A stretch of DNA of 34,188 nt. Origin: Paenibacillus sp. GTDB lineage: Bacteria > Bacillota > Bacilli > Paenibacillales > Paenibacillaceae. Each line of letters opens with the position of its first letter. Position 1 is the stretch's first letter. Of this stretch, positions 17,081 to 25,890 are shown piece after piece. The position numbers were made by a program, and so were the translations under genes. The stretch covers positions 1 through 34,188 of the forward strand of contig JAFWEX010000145.1 in assembly GCA_017512705.1 (NCBI GenBank). Direction: 5' to 3'. The notes beneath the pieces were generated by a model, which was not told the DNA's origin, did no database searches, and saw only the letters and a list, made by a program, of their open reading frames with translations.

Positions 17081-17130
17081 AATCAAAGAGGCCCTCGTTC
17101 TTCCTACTGGGAGAAAGGGCCTCTTTGGTT
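17081..17130. terminator. Terminator between cytochrome c and pterin dehydratase genes
   Basis: A 15-bp stem with one mismatch (AATCAAAGAGGCCCT pairing with AGGGCCTCTTTGGTT) around a 20-base loop separates the convergent genes and can act both ways. Confidence 0.8.
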
Positions 17131-17159
17131 ATAGACATTCTGCAGAATGTTAAAGCGAA

Positions 17160-17456
17160 TTATTCCGTTCTCATTTTTTCGAATGCTTCATTGTACTGCT
17201 CCGCTTCTTTAATGTCTACGGATGTAATACCGCCTTCGTCCCATGACGTTAGACGTAGCGTAACCGTTGTATAATCAATAGTAATAAAAGGGTGATGATT
17301 GAATGCTTCCGAAATCGCTGCGACCTCGTCTACAAATGCAATCCCTTTCATGTAGTTAGAAAACACAAATTTGCGGACAATCCACCGTCCCTCTTCCAGT
17401 TCCCAGCCCTCAAGCCTTCCCAGATGAGCTTCGACTTCTTCTTGCGTAAAAACCAT
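17160..17456 (-). CDS. Pterin-4a-carbinolamine dehydratase
   Basis: Small enzyme (EC 4.2.1.96) that dehydrates 4a-hydroxytetrahydropterin, recycling the cofactor of aromatic amino-acid hydroxylases; 98 aa, the normal length. The family signature NHHPFI (53-58) with His54 and His55 is followed by DYTTVTLRLTSWDEGGIT. The ATG at 17456 follows GGGGAGG. No hydroxylase gene lies in the window, so its physiological partner is unknown; in many bacteria such proteins stand alone. It is convergent with the cytochrome gene. Confidence 0.94.
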   Translation of the reverse strand: MVFTQEEVEAHLGRLEGWELEEGRWIVRKFVFSNYMKGIAFVDEVAAISEAFNHHPFITIDYTTVTLRLTSWDEGGITSVDIKEAEQYNEAFEKMRTE

Positions 17457-17544
17457 GCGTTATCTTCCTCCCCATATGATGAGACATTGTGGACTTGCAT
17501 CCACATGACCATCGCACCTTAACATGCTGCGTACAGACAGCCTG

Positions 17545-17577
17545 AAAGGTAGGCGGCCGCCCTGCGGCACCTTTTTT
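17545..17577. terminator. GC-rich hairpin with T-run upstream of the pterin dehydratase gene
   Basis: AAAGGT pairs with ACCTTT outside GCCGC/GCGGC, with a five-base bulge, and six T residues follow on the plus strand. No plus-strand gene needs it; it may end the minus-strand gene at 17672, though there the T-run is on the wrong side. Confidence 0.5.
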
Positions 17578-17671
17578 CACGAGTATCATCTTACCACGTC
17601 AAAGCGCCAAAATCTATAGAACAGACAGCTCTGAGCCTTGTAATGACTAGGTCTTATCCTCAAACCTCTTC

Positions 17672-17965
17672 TTAAATTAAAGGAACAAATGTTAATTCCT
17701 CTTCTCCGATCAAAATATGAATCCGGTGCTGCTCCTTATCATGGATCACCACACCACTGCCCACCGGGATCACCGATTCCTCCCCTAGAGCATAGAACAG
17801 GTCCTCTGCTAGTGCCTCATCAACCTCAAGTTGATCTGCTTCTCCGAGTCTCCCCCACTCTTCCTCATCCATTTCGAAGAAAACATAGCGATCTGGTATT
17901 CGCCCAATAGCTGCTGTTAAATCTGTCAAAATTCCTTCATAATCGCGTCCATGCTTTACGCCCAT
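17672..17965 (-). CDS. Small acidic hypothetical protein
   Basis: A 97-aa cytoplasmic protein I cannot place in a family. It is acidic (many E and D in the middle: FFEMDEEEWGRLGEADQLEVDE), with a C-terminal beta-rich part (VIPVGSGVVIHDKEQHRIHILIGEEELTFV) and no cysteine or membrane segment. The ATG at 17965 has AGGAG ten bases upstream; the GTG at 17986 has no proper site. It is divergent from motA. Its sequence looks coding (good codon pattern) and the ribosome site is good, but the function is unknown. Confidence 0.7.
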   Translation of the reverse strand: MGVKHGRDYEGILTDLTAAIGRIPDRYVFFEMDEEEWGRLGEADQLEVDEALAEDLFYALGEESVIPVGSGVVIHDKEQHRIHILIGEEELTFVPLI

Positions 17966-18031
17966 TGACTTTTCACTCCTACTCACCTCGTAAAAGGCGG
18001 ATTTGATCTTATTATACCTGAAAATAACACT

Positions 18032-18058
18032 TAAAAAAAAAGGCCTTCTGGTCGATAA
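18032..18058 (+). promoter_or_regulatory. Sigma-D (motility) promoter of motAB
   Basis: TAAA (18032-18035), a 15-base spacer and GTCGATAA (18051-18058) match the sigma-D consensus TAAA-N15-GCCGATAT at 10 of 12 positions with exact spacing. It lies about 140 bases before motA. Confidence 0.7.
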
Positions 18059-18197
18059 ATACTATAAATGACCGTTTCAATCGTTTTGGCAGCCATGGAG
18101 GCACCAAAACATGTAACGGATTGCGGCATAACGTTCGTCCGGAAGCCCGAATGGCCGCTTGAAAGGATTCAATTTTATCTCATGGATGAGGTGTATG

Positions 18198-18998
18198 ATG
18201 GAAATTTCAACGATTATCGGACTAATTTTGGGTTTGGTCTCCCTTGTATTTGGTATGTTTCTGAAAGGTGCTCCGCTAGTCAACCTCGTTAATAACCCGG
18301 CAGCATACGTTATTATCTTCGTTGGTACGGCAGGAACCATCTTTATGGCGTTTCCTATGTCTGAAGTTAAGAAGATTCCGAAACTTTTCGGGATTATTTT
18401 CAAAAAGCAGCAACTAATTGATCGTGTCTCTTTGATTGGCACATTTATGGACTGGGCTTCCACTACCCGTCGTGAAGGTTTGCTCGCATTGGAATCAAAA
18501 GTAGAAGAGATCGACGATCAATTCCTTCGCGGTGGCATGCGGATGATTATCGACGGTAATGACCAGGAATTCGTCAGTGATGTACTGATGGAAGATATTC
18601 ATGCAACAGAAGAACGACATCGCGCTGGTGCATTGATCTTCTCTCAGGCAGGGATGTACGCACCCACGCTCGGGGTTCTCGGGGCCGTGGTTGGTCTCAT
18701 CGCAGCACTGGCTGACCTAAGTGACATGGAGAAGCTCTCTCATGCCATTGCGGCTGCATTTATCGCAACACTCCTTGGTATCTTTAGTGGTTATGTGTTA
18801 TGGCACCCGATGTCCAACAAACTGAAGCGGATGTCCAAGAAAGAGATGGAAATCAAGCTAATGATGGTTGAGGGACTCTTGTCTATTCAATCTGGTGTGT
18901 CTACTATCGCCATCAACCAAAAGCTATCCGTATTCCTGACACCTTCCGAACGTAAACAACTGGAAGAGAAGGAGGGATCATCAGGTGAAAAAGGGTAA
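18198..18998 (+). CDS. motA: Flagellar stator protein MotA
   Basis: Proton-channel subunit of the flagellar motor stator, 266 aa, with four membrane segments (about 4-24, 36-54, 155-175, 185-205). It follows the B. subtilis MotA sequence closely: the cytoplasmic loop has the RREGLLALE motif and the third segment is PTLGVLGAVVGLIAAL. I chose ATG 18198 (MEISTIIG) after GAGGTG; ATG 18195 is adjacent. It overlaps motB by 14 bases, so MotA and MotB are made together. The sigma-D-type promoter fits motility control. Confidence 0.93.
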   Translation: MEISTIIGLILGLVSLVFGMFLKGAPLVNLVNNPAAYVIIFVGTAGTIFMAFPMSEVKKIPKLFGIIFKKQQLIDRVSLIGTFMDWASTTRREGLLALESKVEEIDDQFLRGGMRMIIDGNDQEFVSDVLMEDIHATEERHRAGALIFSQAGMYAPTLGVLGAVVGLIAALADLSDMEKLSHAIAAAFIATLLGIFSGYVLWHPMSNKLKRMSKKEMEIKLMMVEGLLSIQSGVSTIAINQKLSVFLTPSERKQLEEKEGSSGEKG

Positions 18999-19803
18999 AA
19001 AGCATGAACCACATGAAGAACATATTGATGAAAGCTGGTTGCTTCCTTATTCTGACTTAATGACCTTGTTGCTCGCTTTGTTTATTACGCTATTCTCCAT
19101 GAGCTCTATGGATGCAGCCAAGTTTGAGCAGATGGCTGCTGCATTGAGCAGTGCACTGAATGGAGGTTCGGGGGTACTGGATAACACATCCATGAATCCT
19201 ACGGAAGCTGGTATGGATCTAGGCAAAAACAAAGAGATCCCGAAGGAGATTACGAAGAAGTCACCTTCGCAAATCACCGACGCACAGATGGCTCAGAAGG
19301 AACAGGAAGACTTGGAGAAGCTGAAGAAGCGACTCGACAAGTATATTGCTCAAAATGGGCTTTCTGACCAATTAAACACGAAACTAAACCAGTCTGAACT
19401 CAAGATCACAATCAGTGATAACGCCCTGTTCTCCTCCGGACGAGCAGATGTGAAGCCTGAATCACGTTCACTGGCCAAAGCAATTTCAAGCATGTTACAA
19501 GAATTCCCTGAGTACGAAGTCGTTGTATCGGGTCATACAGATAATGTGCCCATTTCAAACAGCCAATATAAGGATAACTGGGATTTAAGTTCGGATCGCG
19601 CTTTGAATTTCCTGAAGATTTTGTTGCTGAATTCACAGCTAGACCCTTCCAAGTTCACGCCTAGTGGACATGGAGAGTTTCATCCGATTGCCAGCAACAG
19701 TAACGACACAGGAAGAGCACAGAATCGCCGCGTAGAAGTGTCTATTATCCGGAAGTATCAAAGTAACAATACTAATGTACGATCTGTTGGAGGCAACAAT
19801 TAG
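18985..19803 (+). CDS. motB: Flagellar stator protein MotB
   Basis: Second stator subunit, 272 aa, anchoring the motor to peptidoglycan. Basic N-terminus, one membrane segment (about 20-40) with the proton-binding Asp24 in PYSDLMTLL, a coiled/plug linker rich in K and E (about 95-130), then an OmpA-like peptidoglycan-binding domain containing GHTDNVPI and the SDRAL and NRRVEV motifs. GTG start at 18985 with GGAGGG eight bases before. It follows motA with a 14-base overlap; a terminator follows at 19828. Confidence 0.93.
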   Translation: MKKGKKHEPHEEHIDESWLLPYSDLMTLLLALFITLFSMSSMDAAKFEQMAAALSSALNGGSGVLDNTSMNPTEAGMDLGKNKEIPKEITKKSPSQITDAQMAQKEQEDLEKLKKRLDKYIAQNGLSDQLNTKLNQSELKITISDNALFSSGRADVKPESRSLAKAISSMLQEFPEYEVVVSGHTDNVPISNSQYKDNWDLSSDRALNFLKILLLNSQLDPSKFTPSGHGEFHPIASNSNDTGRAQNRRVEVSIIRKYQSNNTNVRSVGGNN

Positions 19804-19827
19804 TCTCCTCAGCAATACATGTGTTCA

Positions 19828-19859
19828 AGACCGTTCTCCAAGAGGAGATCGGTCTTTTC
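19828..19859 (+). terminator. Terminator of motAB
   Basis: AGACCGTTCTCC pairs with GGAGATCGGTCT (one mismatch) around AAGA, then T-rich sequence. Confidence 0.85.
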
Positions 19860-19895
19860 TTATCCTGGCCTCCATTCTGTACACGTACACAGGCC

Positions 19896-19936
19896 AAAAA
19901 AGCATCGCCTCCTCTTACAGGAAACAATGCTTTTTT
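19896..19936. terminator. Bidirectional terminator, serves rluF on the minus strand
   Basis: A ten-base stem AAAAAAGCAT/ATGCTTTTTT with a 21-base loop, T-runs on either strand, 44 bases after the rluF stop. Confidence 0.75.
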
Positions 19937-19979
19937 ATCACTCACTCTAACGTTGAACAAAAGCTTTGAAGACTCTTCA

Positions 19980-20681
19980 TTATTCCAGTGAATAGTTCAA
20001 CAAACTGCCTAGTTCTGCTTTTTCTGCAGTAGTAAGCTCTCTCCATGATCCTGTTGCTTGTTCTCCAAGGCGAATATTCATAATACGAATCCGCTTCAGT
20101 TTACGAACCTCGTAACCAAATGCACTGCACATCCTCCGAATTTGGCGATTCTTCCCTTCTGTCAAAATAATTCGGAATACACGGTCTGTCATTCGGGTGA
20201 CTGTGCAAGGTAGAGTCATCTCACCCATAATTTTAACCCCTGTGCTCATGCCTTTAAGGAAACTCGGTGTAATTGCTCGATCAACGGTCACGATATATTC
20301 CTTTTCATGGCGGCCTTCCGATCTCAGAATCCGATTAACGATATCACCATCATTCGTCATTAGAATCAGACCTTCTGAATCCTTATCCAGCCGTCCAATT
20401 GGAAAAATCCGTTCAGGGTGACCCACAAAATCAACGATATTCCCCTGAATGTGTTGTTCCGTTGTACTTGTAATACCTACAGGCTTATTCAGCGCAATGT
20501 ACACATGCTTTTTCTTCTCACTGATCGGTTTACCATTAATACGTACATCATCGCCTTCTTCAGCCTGACTGCCTAACTCTGCCATGATACCATTAATAGT
20601 TACCTGACCACTTTCAATCAGTTTATCAGCTGCTCTACGGGAACAATATCCTGTCTCACTAATAAATTTATTGATACGCAA
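19980..20681 (-). CDS. rluF: 23S rRNA pseudouridine synthase, RluF-like
   Basis: RNA-modifying enzyme of the RsuA/RluB/E/F family, 233 aa, making pseudouridine in 23S rRNA. An S4 RNA-binding domain (about 1-48) is followed by the catalytic domain with Asp99 in GRLDKDSEGL. The segments NKPVGITSTTEQ, GNIVDFVGHPERIFPIGRLD and NRQIRRMC fit RluF best (in E. coli position 2604), though RluB cannot be excluded. The start is TTG at 20681, with GAGGTG ten bases upstream. It follows the kinase gene by 18 bases, so it is probably on that transcript. Confidence 0.9.
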   Translation of the reverse strand: MRINKFISETGYCSRRAADKLIESGQVTINGIMAELGSQAEEGDDVRINGKPISEKKKHVYIALNKPVGITSTTEQHIQGNIVDFVGHPERIFPIGRLDKDSEGLILMTNDGDIVNRILRSEGRHEKEYIVTVDRAITPSFLKGMSTGVKIMGEMTLPCTVTRMTDRVFRIILTEGKNRQIRRMCSAFGYEVRKLKRIRIMNIRLGEQATGSWRELTTAEKAELGSLLNYSLE

Positions 20682-20699
20682 AAGGTCATCTCACCTCAT

Positions 20700-23039
20700 T
20701 TAGTTGTCTTGATCTGGTTGCTGTTCTCCATCGGACTGTTCCGCCCCATGTTGTGGTATTTGCTGCTCGGAGGCAGGTAGTTCAATGATGACAGTAGTCC
20801 CCCTGTTGATCACACTCTTAATATCCATCATACCCTTATGGGATTGAATAATGCGCTGGCTTACCATCAGGCCAAGTCCTGTTCCCGATTCTTTGTTGGT
20901 GAAGAAAGGCTCACCAAGTTTAGGCATCATTTCTTCTGGAATACCGATCCCTTCATCCCTGATCTCAATTCTAACTCGCTTGGACTGTTCATCAACCTTC
21001 AGTTTGATATAGATACTTCCTCCGTTCGGCATAGCCTCCATACCATTCTTCAGAACATTAATAAACACTTGCTTTAACTGGTTCTCCTCACAGTGTACCA
21101 TAGCTGACTCTGAAGAGGCACGCATAACGAACTCTACCCCATACAGGTGAGCCTGACTGTCCAGCAGTGAGATTACATCTCCAAGAATGAATCGAATGTC
21201 GCGTTCCTGAAAATGGACTGCCTGTGGCTTCGCCAGAATCAGGAACTCACCAACAATTAAGTTAATTCGGTCAAGCTCTGATAACATCAGATCCAGATGA
21301 CGATGATTCAATTTATTACTTTGCTGTTGAAGCTGTAGGAATCCGCGCAGTGTTGTAAGCGGGTTACGAATTTCATGGGCTACTCCAGCTGCAAGTTGAC
21401 CCACTGTTGTCAGCTTCTCAGACCGCCTTAATAGCTCTTCCATCCGGTTGCGGCTCGTTATATCCCTGGATATACTTATCAGTGCTGTAATCTCGCCTGC
21501 CTCGTCGCGCACAGGTGCTGTGCTTACACTGACTTCCACCCTTGTTCCATCTTTTTTCATCCAGACCGTCTCATTGGACGTAATGGACATGCCATCAATT
21601 AGCTGCGCATGATGCTGCCTCATTTCCTCTTCTGACTCAGGCGGAATAATCTTCGGTAGACGTCCCTTCACCTCACGACTGCGGAAACCATATAATTTTT
21701 CAAAGGCTCGATTGACCCGAAGCACTTTCCCTTCGAGATCTGTTATATGAATTGCATCTGCAGTCTGATTAATAATGGACTCTAGATGCTCCTTCACTGC
21801 TCGATTTTCTTCGTACATTTGCTTCAAACGGCTTGTGTAATGACCCAGATTGCGAATCATCGCGTTAATCCGATTAGCAAGTTGGCCGAGCTCATCTTTA
21901 CGTTTAATATTTAAACGAAAATCGAAGTGCCCATCTGCCACATCATTAACCTTTCCGAGAATGGACTGAATTGGACGCGTGATATAACCGGCAAGCAAGT
22001 AACTTCCGAAGATCACAATCTCTAGCAATACTAAAGATATAGAAGCATGGCTCACCAATTGTTCGGACACCATTGAAGATATTTGCTTGTAATCCATGAC
22101 AATACTGATCACGTAAGAAGACTCATTCGGTGTGAAGATTGGAATGAAGCTCTTCAAAACCTTCTGACCACGTGTTTCACTCACGAATGAAACATTCTGC
22201 CCTGTTCGGACAGCACGTACTACAGCACGATGATCTTCATCTACCGAACCATATTGATAGGTACCAAAGCGAATTGGCCTGTTATACAGCTTACTAAAAT
22301 TTTCATCTCTTCCGTCGTCACTCATCTCTGGACTAGCAAAAGTTAACGGATTAATGCCTGTAATCTCCAGTATTGAAGGATTAACTTCACGGATTTTATT
22401 TAATATCTCATCCGGGCTAGAGATTTTCACATAGTCATCAACTTCAGTATTATTATAGAAGGGATTGATTATGTAGTTTCTCTTTCCATCATGATAATAT
22501 CCCCAGATATCAATATCTGTAGGATTGGACGTTGAATATTCAAAACCATCTGACCAAAAATGGTTCCGTTTCTGTCCTTGGGGAATGGATACCTGGTGTT
22601 TGTCGAATAACTGTTTAAACGCCTCATACCAGTATGTCATTGATTTTGTAGACAAACCAATCTCTCTTGGGTCAGAAGAACGGCTAACAACGATGTCATC
22701 ATCCGTCTGTTCCATTAGTGAAATATGTGATACCCCTATTTCTTCACTTAAACGAACGAGATCTTCATTAGTCACATTTTTAATATCAGGATCTAGCTCT
22801 TCCGCTGCCATAATAGAAGCAAGCCACAGATTGTTGCCAACCTGTCTTTTCACATAATCTGAACTATACTGATTTTGTTCGACAGAGATAGCGATCTGTT
22901 TCGCTGTGAGTACCATCTTGTTCTCACTATCCTGTCTCAAATTCTCTTCTGTAGTATAATAGCTCAGTGCGATATTCAGCACTAAAATAACGAGCACCGA
23001 GCACGACATAATCATGGATAATTTTGTTTTAATAGACAA
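20700..23039 (-). CDS. PAS-containing sensor histidine kinase, sporulation-kinase-like
   Basis: Membrane sensor kinase, 779 aa. TM1 at about 8-27, an extracellular sensing domain to about 330, TM2 at about 333-352, HAMP (about 353-405), a PAS domain (about 417-530), a HisKA domain with His555 in HEIRNPLTTLRGF, an N box, and a HATPase domain with DEGIGI (695-700) and GTGLGL (719-724). The domain order and HEIRNPLTTLRGFLQL are those of sporulation-type kinases (KinB/KinD-like) but the exact kinase is not assigned. No response regulator lies beside it, which fits a phosphorelay kinase that acts on Spo0F encoded elsewhere. TTG start with GAGGTG ten bases before it. Followed by rluF after 18 bases. 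Confidence 0.9.
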   Translation of the reverse strand: MSIKTKLSMIMSCSVLVILVLNIALSYYTTEENLRQDSENKMVLTAKQIAISVEQNQYSSDYVKRQVGNNLWLASIMAAEELDPDIKNVTNEDLVRLSEEIGVSHISLMEQTDDDIVVSRSSDPREIGLSTKSMTYWYEAFKQLFDKHQVSIPQGQKRNHFWSDGFEYSTSNPTDIDIWGYYHDGKRNYIINPFYNNTEVDDYVKISSPDEILNKIREVNPSILEITGINPLTFASPEMSDDGRDENFSKLYNRPIRFGTYQYGSVDEDHRAVVRAVRTGQNVSFVSETRGQKVLKSFIPIFTPNESSYVISIVMDYKQISSMVSEQLVSHASISLVLLEIVIFGSYLLAGYITRPIQSILGKVNDVADGHFDFRLNIKRKDELGQLANRINAMIRNLGHYTSRLKQMYEENRAVKEHLESIINQTADAIHITDLEGKVLRVNRAFEKLYGFRSREVKGRLPKIIPPESEEEMRQHHAQLIDGMSITSNETVWMKKDGTRVEVSVSTAPVRDEAGEITALISISRDITSRNRMEELLRRSEKLTTVGQLAAGVAHEIRNPLTTLRGFLQLQQQSNKLNHRHLDLMLSELDRINLIVGEFLILAKPQAVHFQERDIRFILGDVISLLDSQAHLYGVEFVMRASSESAMVHCEENQLKQVFINVLKNGMEAMPNGGSIYIKLKVDEQSKRVRIEIRDEGIGIPEEMMPKLGEPFFTNKESGTGLGLMVSQRIIQSHKGMMDIKSVINRGTTVIIELPASEQQIPQHGAEQSDGEQQPDQDN

Positions 23040-23370
23040 ATTCGTTGTTCACCTCTTGGCTTATGCCCTCTGGCGATATATGGCAAAACCTATACCCATC
23101 ATAACGCTTGTATGGCTATTTGAAAAGGATAATCGCCCTCTGCCCAAAAGTTACCGCTCTAGCTGAATATATCGAATGTTGTCGTTTCTGCCCTCTTCAC
23201 CATATGCAATGAGATAAATCATCCTACTTGTACACATATCCACAAGCTTGTGGATATCATGTTTATAACTATGTGGCTAACTATAAAGTTATCCACAACT
23301 CTATACACAACATGTTAACAACCAGAATATTTGTTCGCTGAATAATGGATACTGAAAGGAGTTTACACAT
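23040..23370. other. Intergenic region between kinase and tadA
   Basis: About 330 bases, AT-rich, no gene. It contains the cluster of DnaA-box-like sequences at 23228-23309 and the promoters of the two divergent genes, for which no strong -35/-10 pair was recognised (TTAACA at 23315 is the best tadA candidate). Confidence 0.6.
23228..23309. promoter_or_regulatory. Cluster of DnaA-box-like 9-mers
   Basis: One perfect DnaA box TTATCCACA (23289-23297) and five 9-mers with one mismatch: TTGTACACA (23228-23236), ATATCCACA (23236-23244), TGTGGATAT (23249-23257, reverse), TGTGGCTAA (23272-23280, reverse) and CTATACACA (23301-23309; one mismatch to TTATNCACA, two to TTATCCACA). Two form an exact 22-base palindrome (23236-23257). 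This density in 82 bases is well above chance. Confidence 0.65.
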
Positions 23371-23871
23371 ATGAATGATCATTTTTCCAATCCAAACTTT
23401 GAAGAGATGACTGGAGACACTCTACATGAGTATTGGATGAGACAAGCTATTGCAGAAGCGCAGAAAGCAGAAGCCCTTGGAGAGGTACCGATTGGGGCCA
23501 TTATTGTTCGTAATAACGAGATCATTGGCCGGGGATATAACCTTCGAGAAACGACAATGGATTCTACTGCCCATGCTGAGATGGTAGCCATTCGCGAAGC
23601 CAGTAGCGCCATTGGATCCTGGCGGTTACTGAATTGTTCACTATACGTTACTCTGGAGCCTTGCCCCATGTGTGCGGGTGCAATTGTACAGTCCCGAGTA
23701 CCACGCGTAATCTTTGGTACCGCTGATCCTAAGGCAGGATGTGCAGGTACGCTAATGAACCTTCTCCAGGAGCCACGTTTCAACCATCGTACCGAGATCA
23801 TCCCGGACGTTCTTCAACCAGAATGTTCTTCGATGTTAACTCAATTCTTTAGACGATTACGGAAAAAGTAA
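23371..23871 (+). CDS. tadA: tRNA-specific adenosine deaminase
   Basis: Zinc enzyme changing A34 to inosine in the tRNA-Arg(ACG) anticodon, 166 aa, cytoplasmic. The cytidine-deaminase-type zinc site is His68 with Glu70 (HAE) and Cys98 and Cys101 in PCPMC. A 15-residue N-terminal extension precedes the core (DTLHEYWMRQAI). The ATG at 23371 follows AAAGGAG. In B. subtilis tadA lies near dnaX at the same origin-proximal place, but here an acetyltransferase gene comes next. Confidence 0.96.
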   Translation: MNDHFSNPNFEEMTGDTLHEYWMRQAIAEAQKAEALGEVPIGAIIVRNNEIIGRGYNLRETTMDSTAHAEMVAIREASSAIGSWRLLNCSLYVTLEPCPMCAGAIVQSRVPRVIFGTADPKAGCAGTLMNLLQEPRFNHRTEIIPDVLQPECSSMLTQFFRRLRKK

Positions 23872-23925
23872 TAAGCTTCTAGTGATTATAAAAGATATAT
23901 GTACAAGAAAGGATGTTTCTTGACC

Positions 23926-24498
23926 ATGGCCTTAACACTATATAATACAGCGCATGGGATAAGTCTTCGACTACTTAATATCCAGGATGCACAAGCCTAT
24001 CTTGAATTGATTCATCTCACCCGTCTTCCTTATCAGTCTGTTGAGCCTGTTCGGGAAGATGATTTCTATACCCTTGAAGCACAGATGCGCCGGATCAAAG
24101 ATCGGGTACAAGCTGCGGACGAAGGTACCGGTTATCAGTTTGGGATCTTCGCTATTCAAGATGATCTGCTCATCGGACAAGTCAGCCTTAATAATGTTGT
24201 ACTCGGCGTAGCAAACTACGCAGATTTAGGTTATTTTATCCATCCAGACTATCAAGGTGGCGGTCGCATGACAGCAGCAGTTAAGCTGGCTGTAGCTTAT
24301 GGATTTCGTGCCTTGAAGTTGAACCGAGTGCAGGCAGCCGTTCTGCCTTCGAATCATGGCTCCCAGCGAGTACTTGAGAAAAACGGATTCCAGCGTGAAG
24401 GAGTGGCCCGTAAATATTTGAAAATCAACGGCGTTTATCAGGATCATCAAATATATGCTTTGCTTGCAGAAGATCTAGAAGACTCATCCCTGCACTGA
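23926..24498 (+). CDS. GNAT acetyltransferase, RimJ/RimL-like
   Basis: A 190-aa acetyl-CoA-dependent acetyltransferase, probably of protein N-terminal or similar amines. The RimJ/RimL-type C-terminal part is clear: LGYFIHPDYQGGGRM (101-115) with the acetyl-CoA loop, then LNRVQAAVLPSNHGSQRVLEKNGF. Start choice: GAAAGGA lies 6 bases from a TTG at 23920 and 12 from the ATG at 23926; I prefer the ATG but the TTG is possible. It follows tadA by about 50 bases in the same direction and may share its transcript. Substrate unknown. Confidence 0.86.
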   Translation: MALTLYNTAHGISLRLLNIQDAQAYLELIHLTRLPYQSVEPVREDDFYTLEAQMRRIKDRVQAADEGTGYQFGIFAIQDDLLIGQVSLNNVVLGVANYADLGYFIHPDYQGGGRMTAAVKLAVAYGFRALKLNRVQAAVLPSNHGSQRVLEKNGFQREGVARKYLKINGVYQDHQIYALLAEDLEDSSLH

Positions 24499-24534
24499 CC
24501 TGCACAATGCTTAGCCCATTGTTGTTCTACACAC

Positions 24535-24594
24535 AAAAAACCGCCTGGTATCCAAGCTGGAGGAGTTGATCCTCCGCTTGAATGACAGACGGTT
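24535..24594 (-). terminator. Terminator of the lipoprotein gene
   Basis: On the minus strand AACCGTCTG pairs with CAGGCGGTT, enclosing an inner stem CAAGCGGAGG/CCTCCAGCTTG; six T residues follow. It is 28 bases after the lipoprotein stop. Confidence 0.85.
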
Positions 24595-24621
24595 CGATTG
24601 ACTGCAGGTGTACGTATTCGA

Positions 24622-25710
24622 TTAGTACCCGTATGGATTGCCCATCATTTCCTCGAGCTCTTCCATTGTGATTACATCATCGCCAGTTGGAATGTTGATT
24701 TTGAACTCTGGCTTTTCGTTAATCTTGGTGTACGTATTCGATCCAGTGAACGCCAACTTCACTTCGTCTTCGTCAGCTTTGATCAGCATGTCAGCAACCA
24801 GTTTTTGATATACTGGGAAGTCATTTTTATCAATAGCAAAGTCGATGTTGAACGTGTTGATCGTCAGTACGTCTTTCAACTTATCCAAGTCTTTAGACAT
24901 TTCAGCTTGATCTGTTTCAGAGATTTTCAAATCTTCTTTGGCTTTGTCGATATCTGCTTGACTCAGTTGCAACATATCTCTGTACTCTTCTTTGGAGACA
25001 ATATCCATCACTTTAGGAAGCGCTTTGGTTACCAGTACAGTAACTGCTTCTTTCACATTGTCATTGTTTACTGTGAATTGTACAACTTGCTTCGCATCTA
25101 CACCTTCAGGCAGATTAGCATCTTTGGTATTCAGGTTTTTGAAGAATTTCTGTTGATCGTACTCGCCCAGTATTGCATCCGTGATTTCGTTGCTCAGCTT
25201 TTGTGTTTTGGCAGCGTCAAACGCATCCGGATTAAATTCAGTACCTTCTTGTTCCGCCAAGTTCTTCAGATCAAATTCAATATATTTATCGACCATATTT
25301 TCTGGAATTGGTAGGAATGGAATATTAGGAACTTTCATATACATTTTCTCTTTGGTCAATACCATAGGGATGTTAAAGGTCATACCCATATCACCTTTAA
25401 GCTCGATGCCAACGGTCATCTCTGTCTGCATTGGCTCAGCTTGGTATACACCTGTTATGTTCATTTCTGCATCTTTCAACATGTTCATAAATTGAGTCAC
25501 ATTTGGATCAGACGCAGATCCACTAGCAGGTTTATAACTCAATTCATTAATTGTAAAGTTAGAACTCATTTCATACGAAGTCAATTTAGAAGCATTCGCT
25601 GCAGCTGTTTTCAATGCCTCTTTCGGTTCTTGCTTACTACCACATGCTGTTAAAGCTAGAGATACCGTTAACAACAATGTAAGAAGAAGCGCCCCCATGC
25701 GTTTAGTCAT
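24622..25710 (-). CDS. Secreted lipoprotein, unknown function (possible DUF6612-like)
   Basis: A 362-aa exported protein. The lipobox LALTAC with Cys23 shows it is anchored by lipid to the outer membrane face. The mature part is hydrophilic, with Met/Thr-rich beta segments (ITGVYQAEPMQTEMTVGIE; MTFNIPMVLTKEKMYMKV) like an LppX/LolA-type fold, then an acidic helical stretch (about 250-300). The family name is my recollection, not a search. The ATG at 25710 follows GAGAGGAG; the longer upstream frame has no such site. It stands alone. Confidence 0.82.
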   Translation of the reverse strand: MTKRMGALLLTLLLTVSLALTACGSKQEPKEALKTAAANASKLTSYEMSSNFTINELSYKPASGSASDPNVTQFMNMLKDAEMNITGVYQAEPMQTEMTVGIELKGDMGMTFNIPMVLTKEKMYMKVPNIPFLPIPENMVDKYIEFDLKNLAEQEGTEFNPDAFDAAKTQKLSNEITDAILGEYDQQKFFKNLNTKDANLPEGVDAKQVVQFTVNNDNVKEAVTVLVTKALPKVMDIVSKEEYRDMLQLSQADIDKAKEDLKISETDQAEMSKDLDKLKDVLTINTFNIDFAIDKNDFPVYQKLVADMLIKADEDEVKLAFTGSNTYTKINEKPEFKINIPTGDDVITMEELEEMMGNPYGY

Positions 25711-25890
25711 TTGTTTCTCTCCTCTCATAATAACCCCAAAAAAATAATTCAATATCAATGATATACCATTTTGCCAGATACCGAAACCTTATTTGGGAAA
25801 TTTGTGAATCTTCCTCTTGAAAATGGCTAGAAAGACCTAAGTTAGGCTTGGGCTGACCTCAATGATAGCCTTTCCATATGTATGAATACG

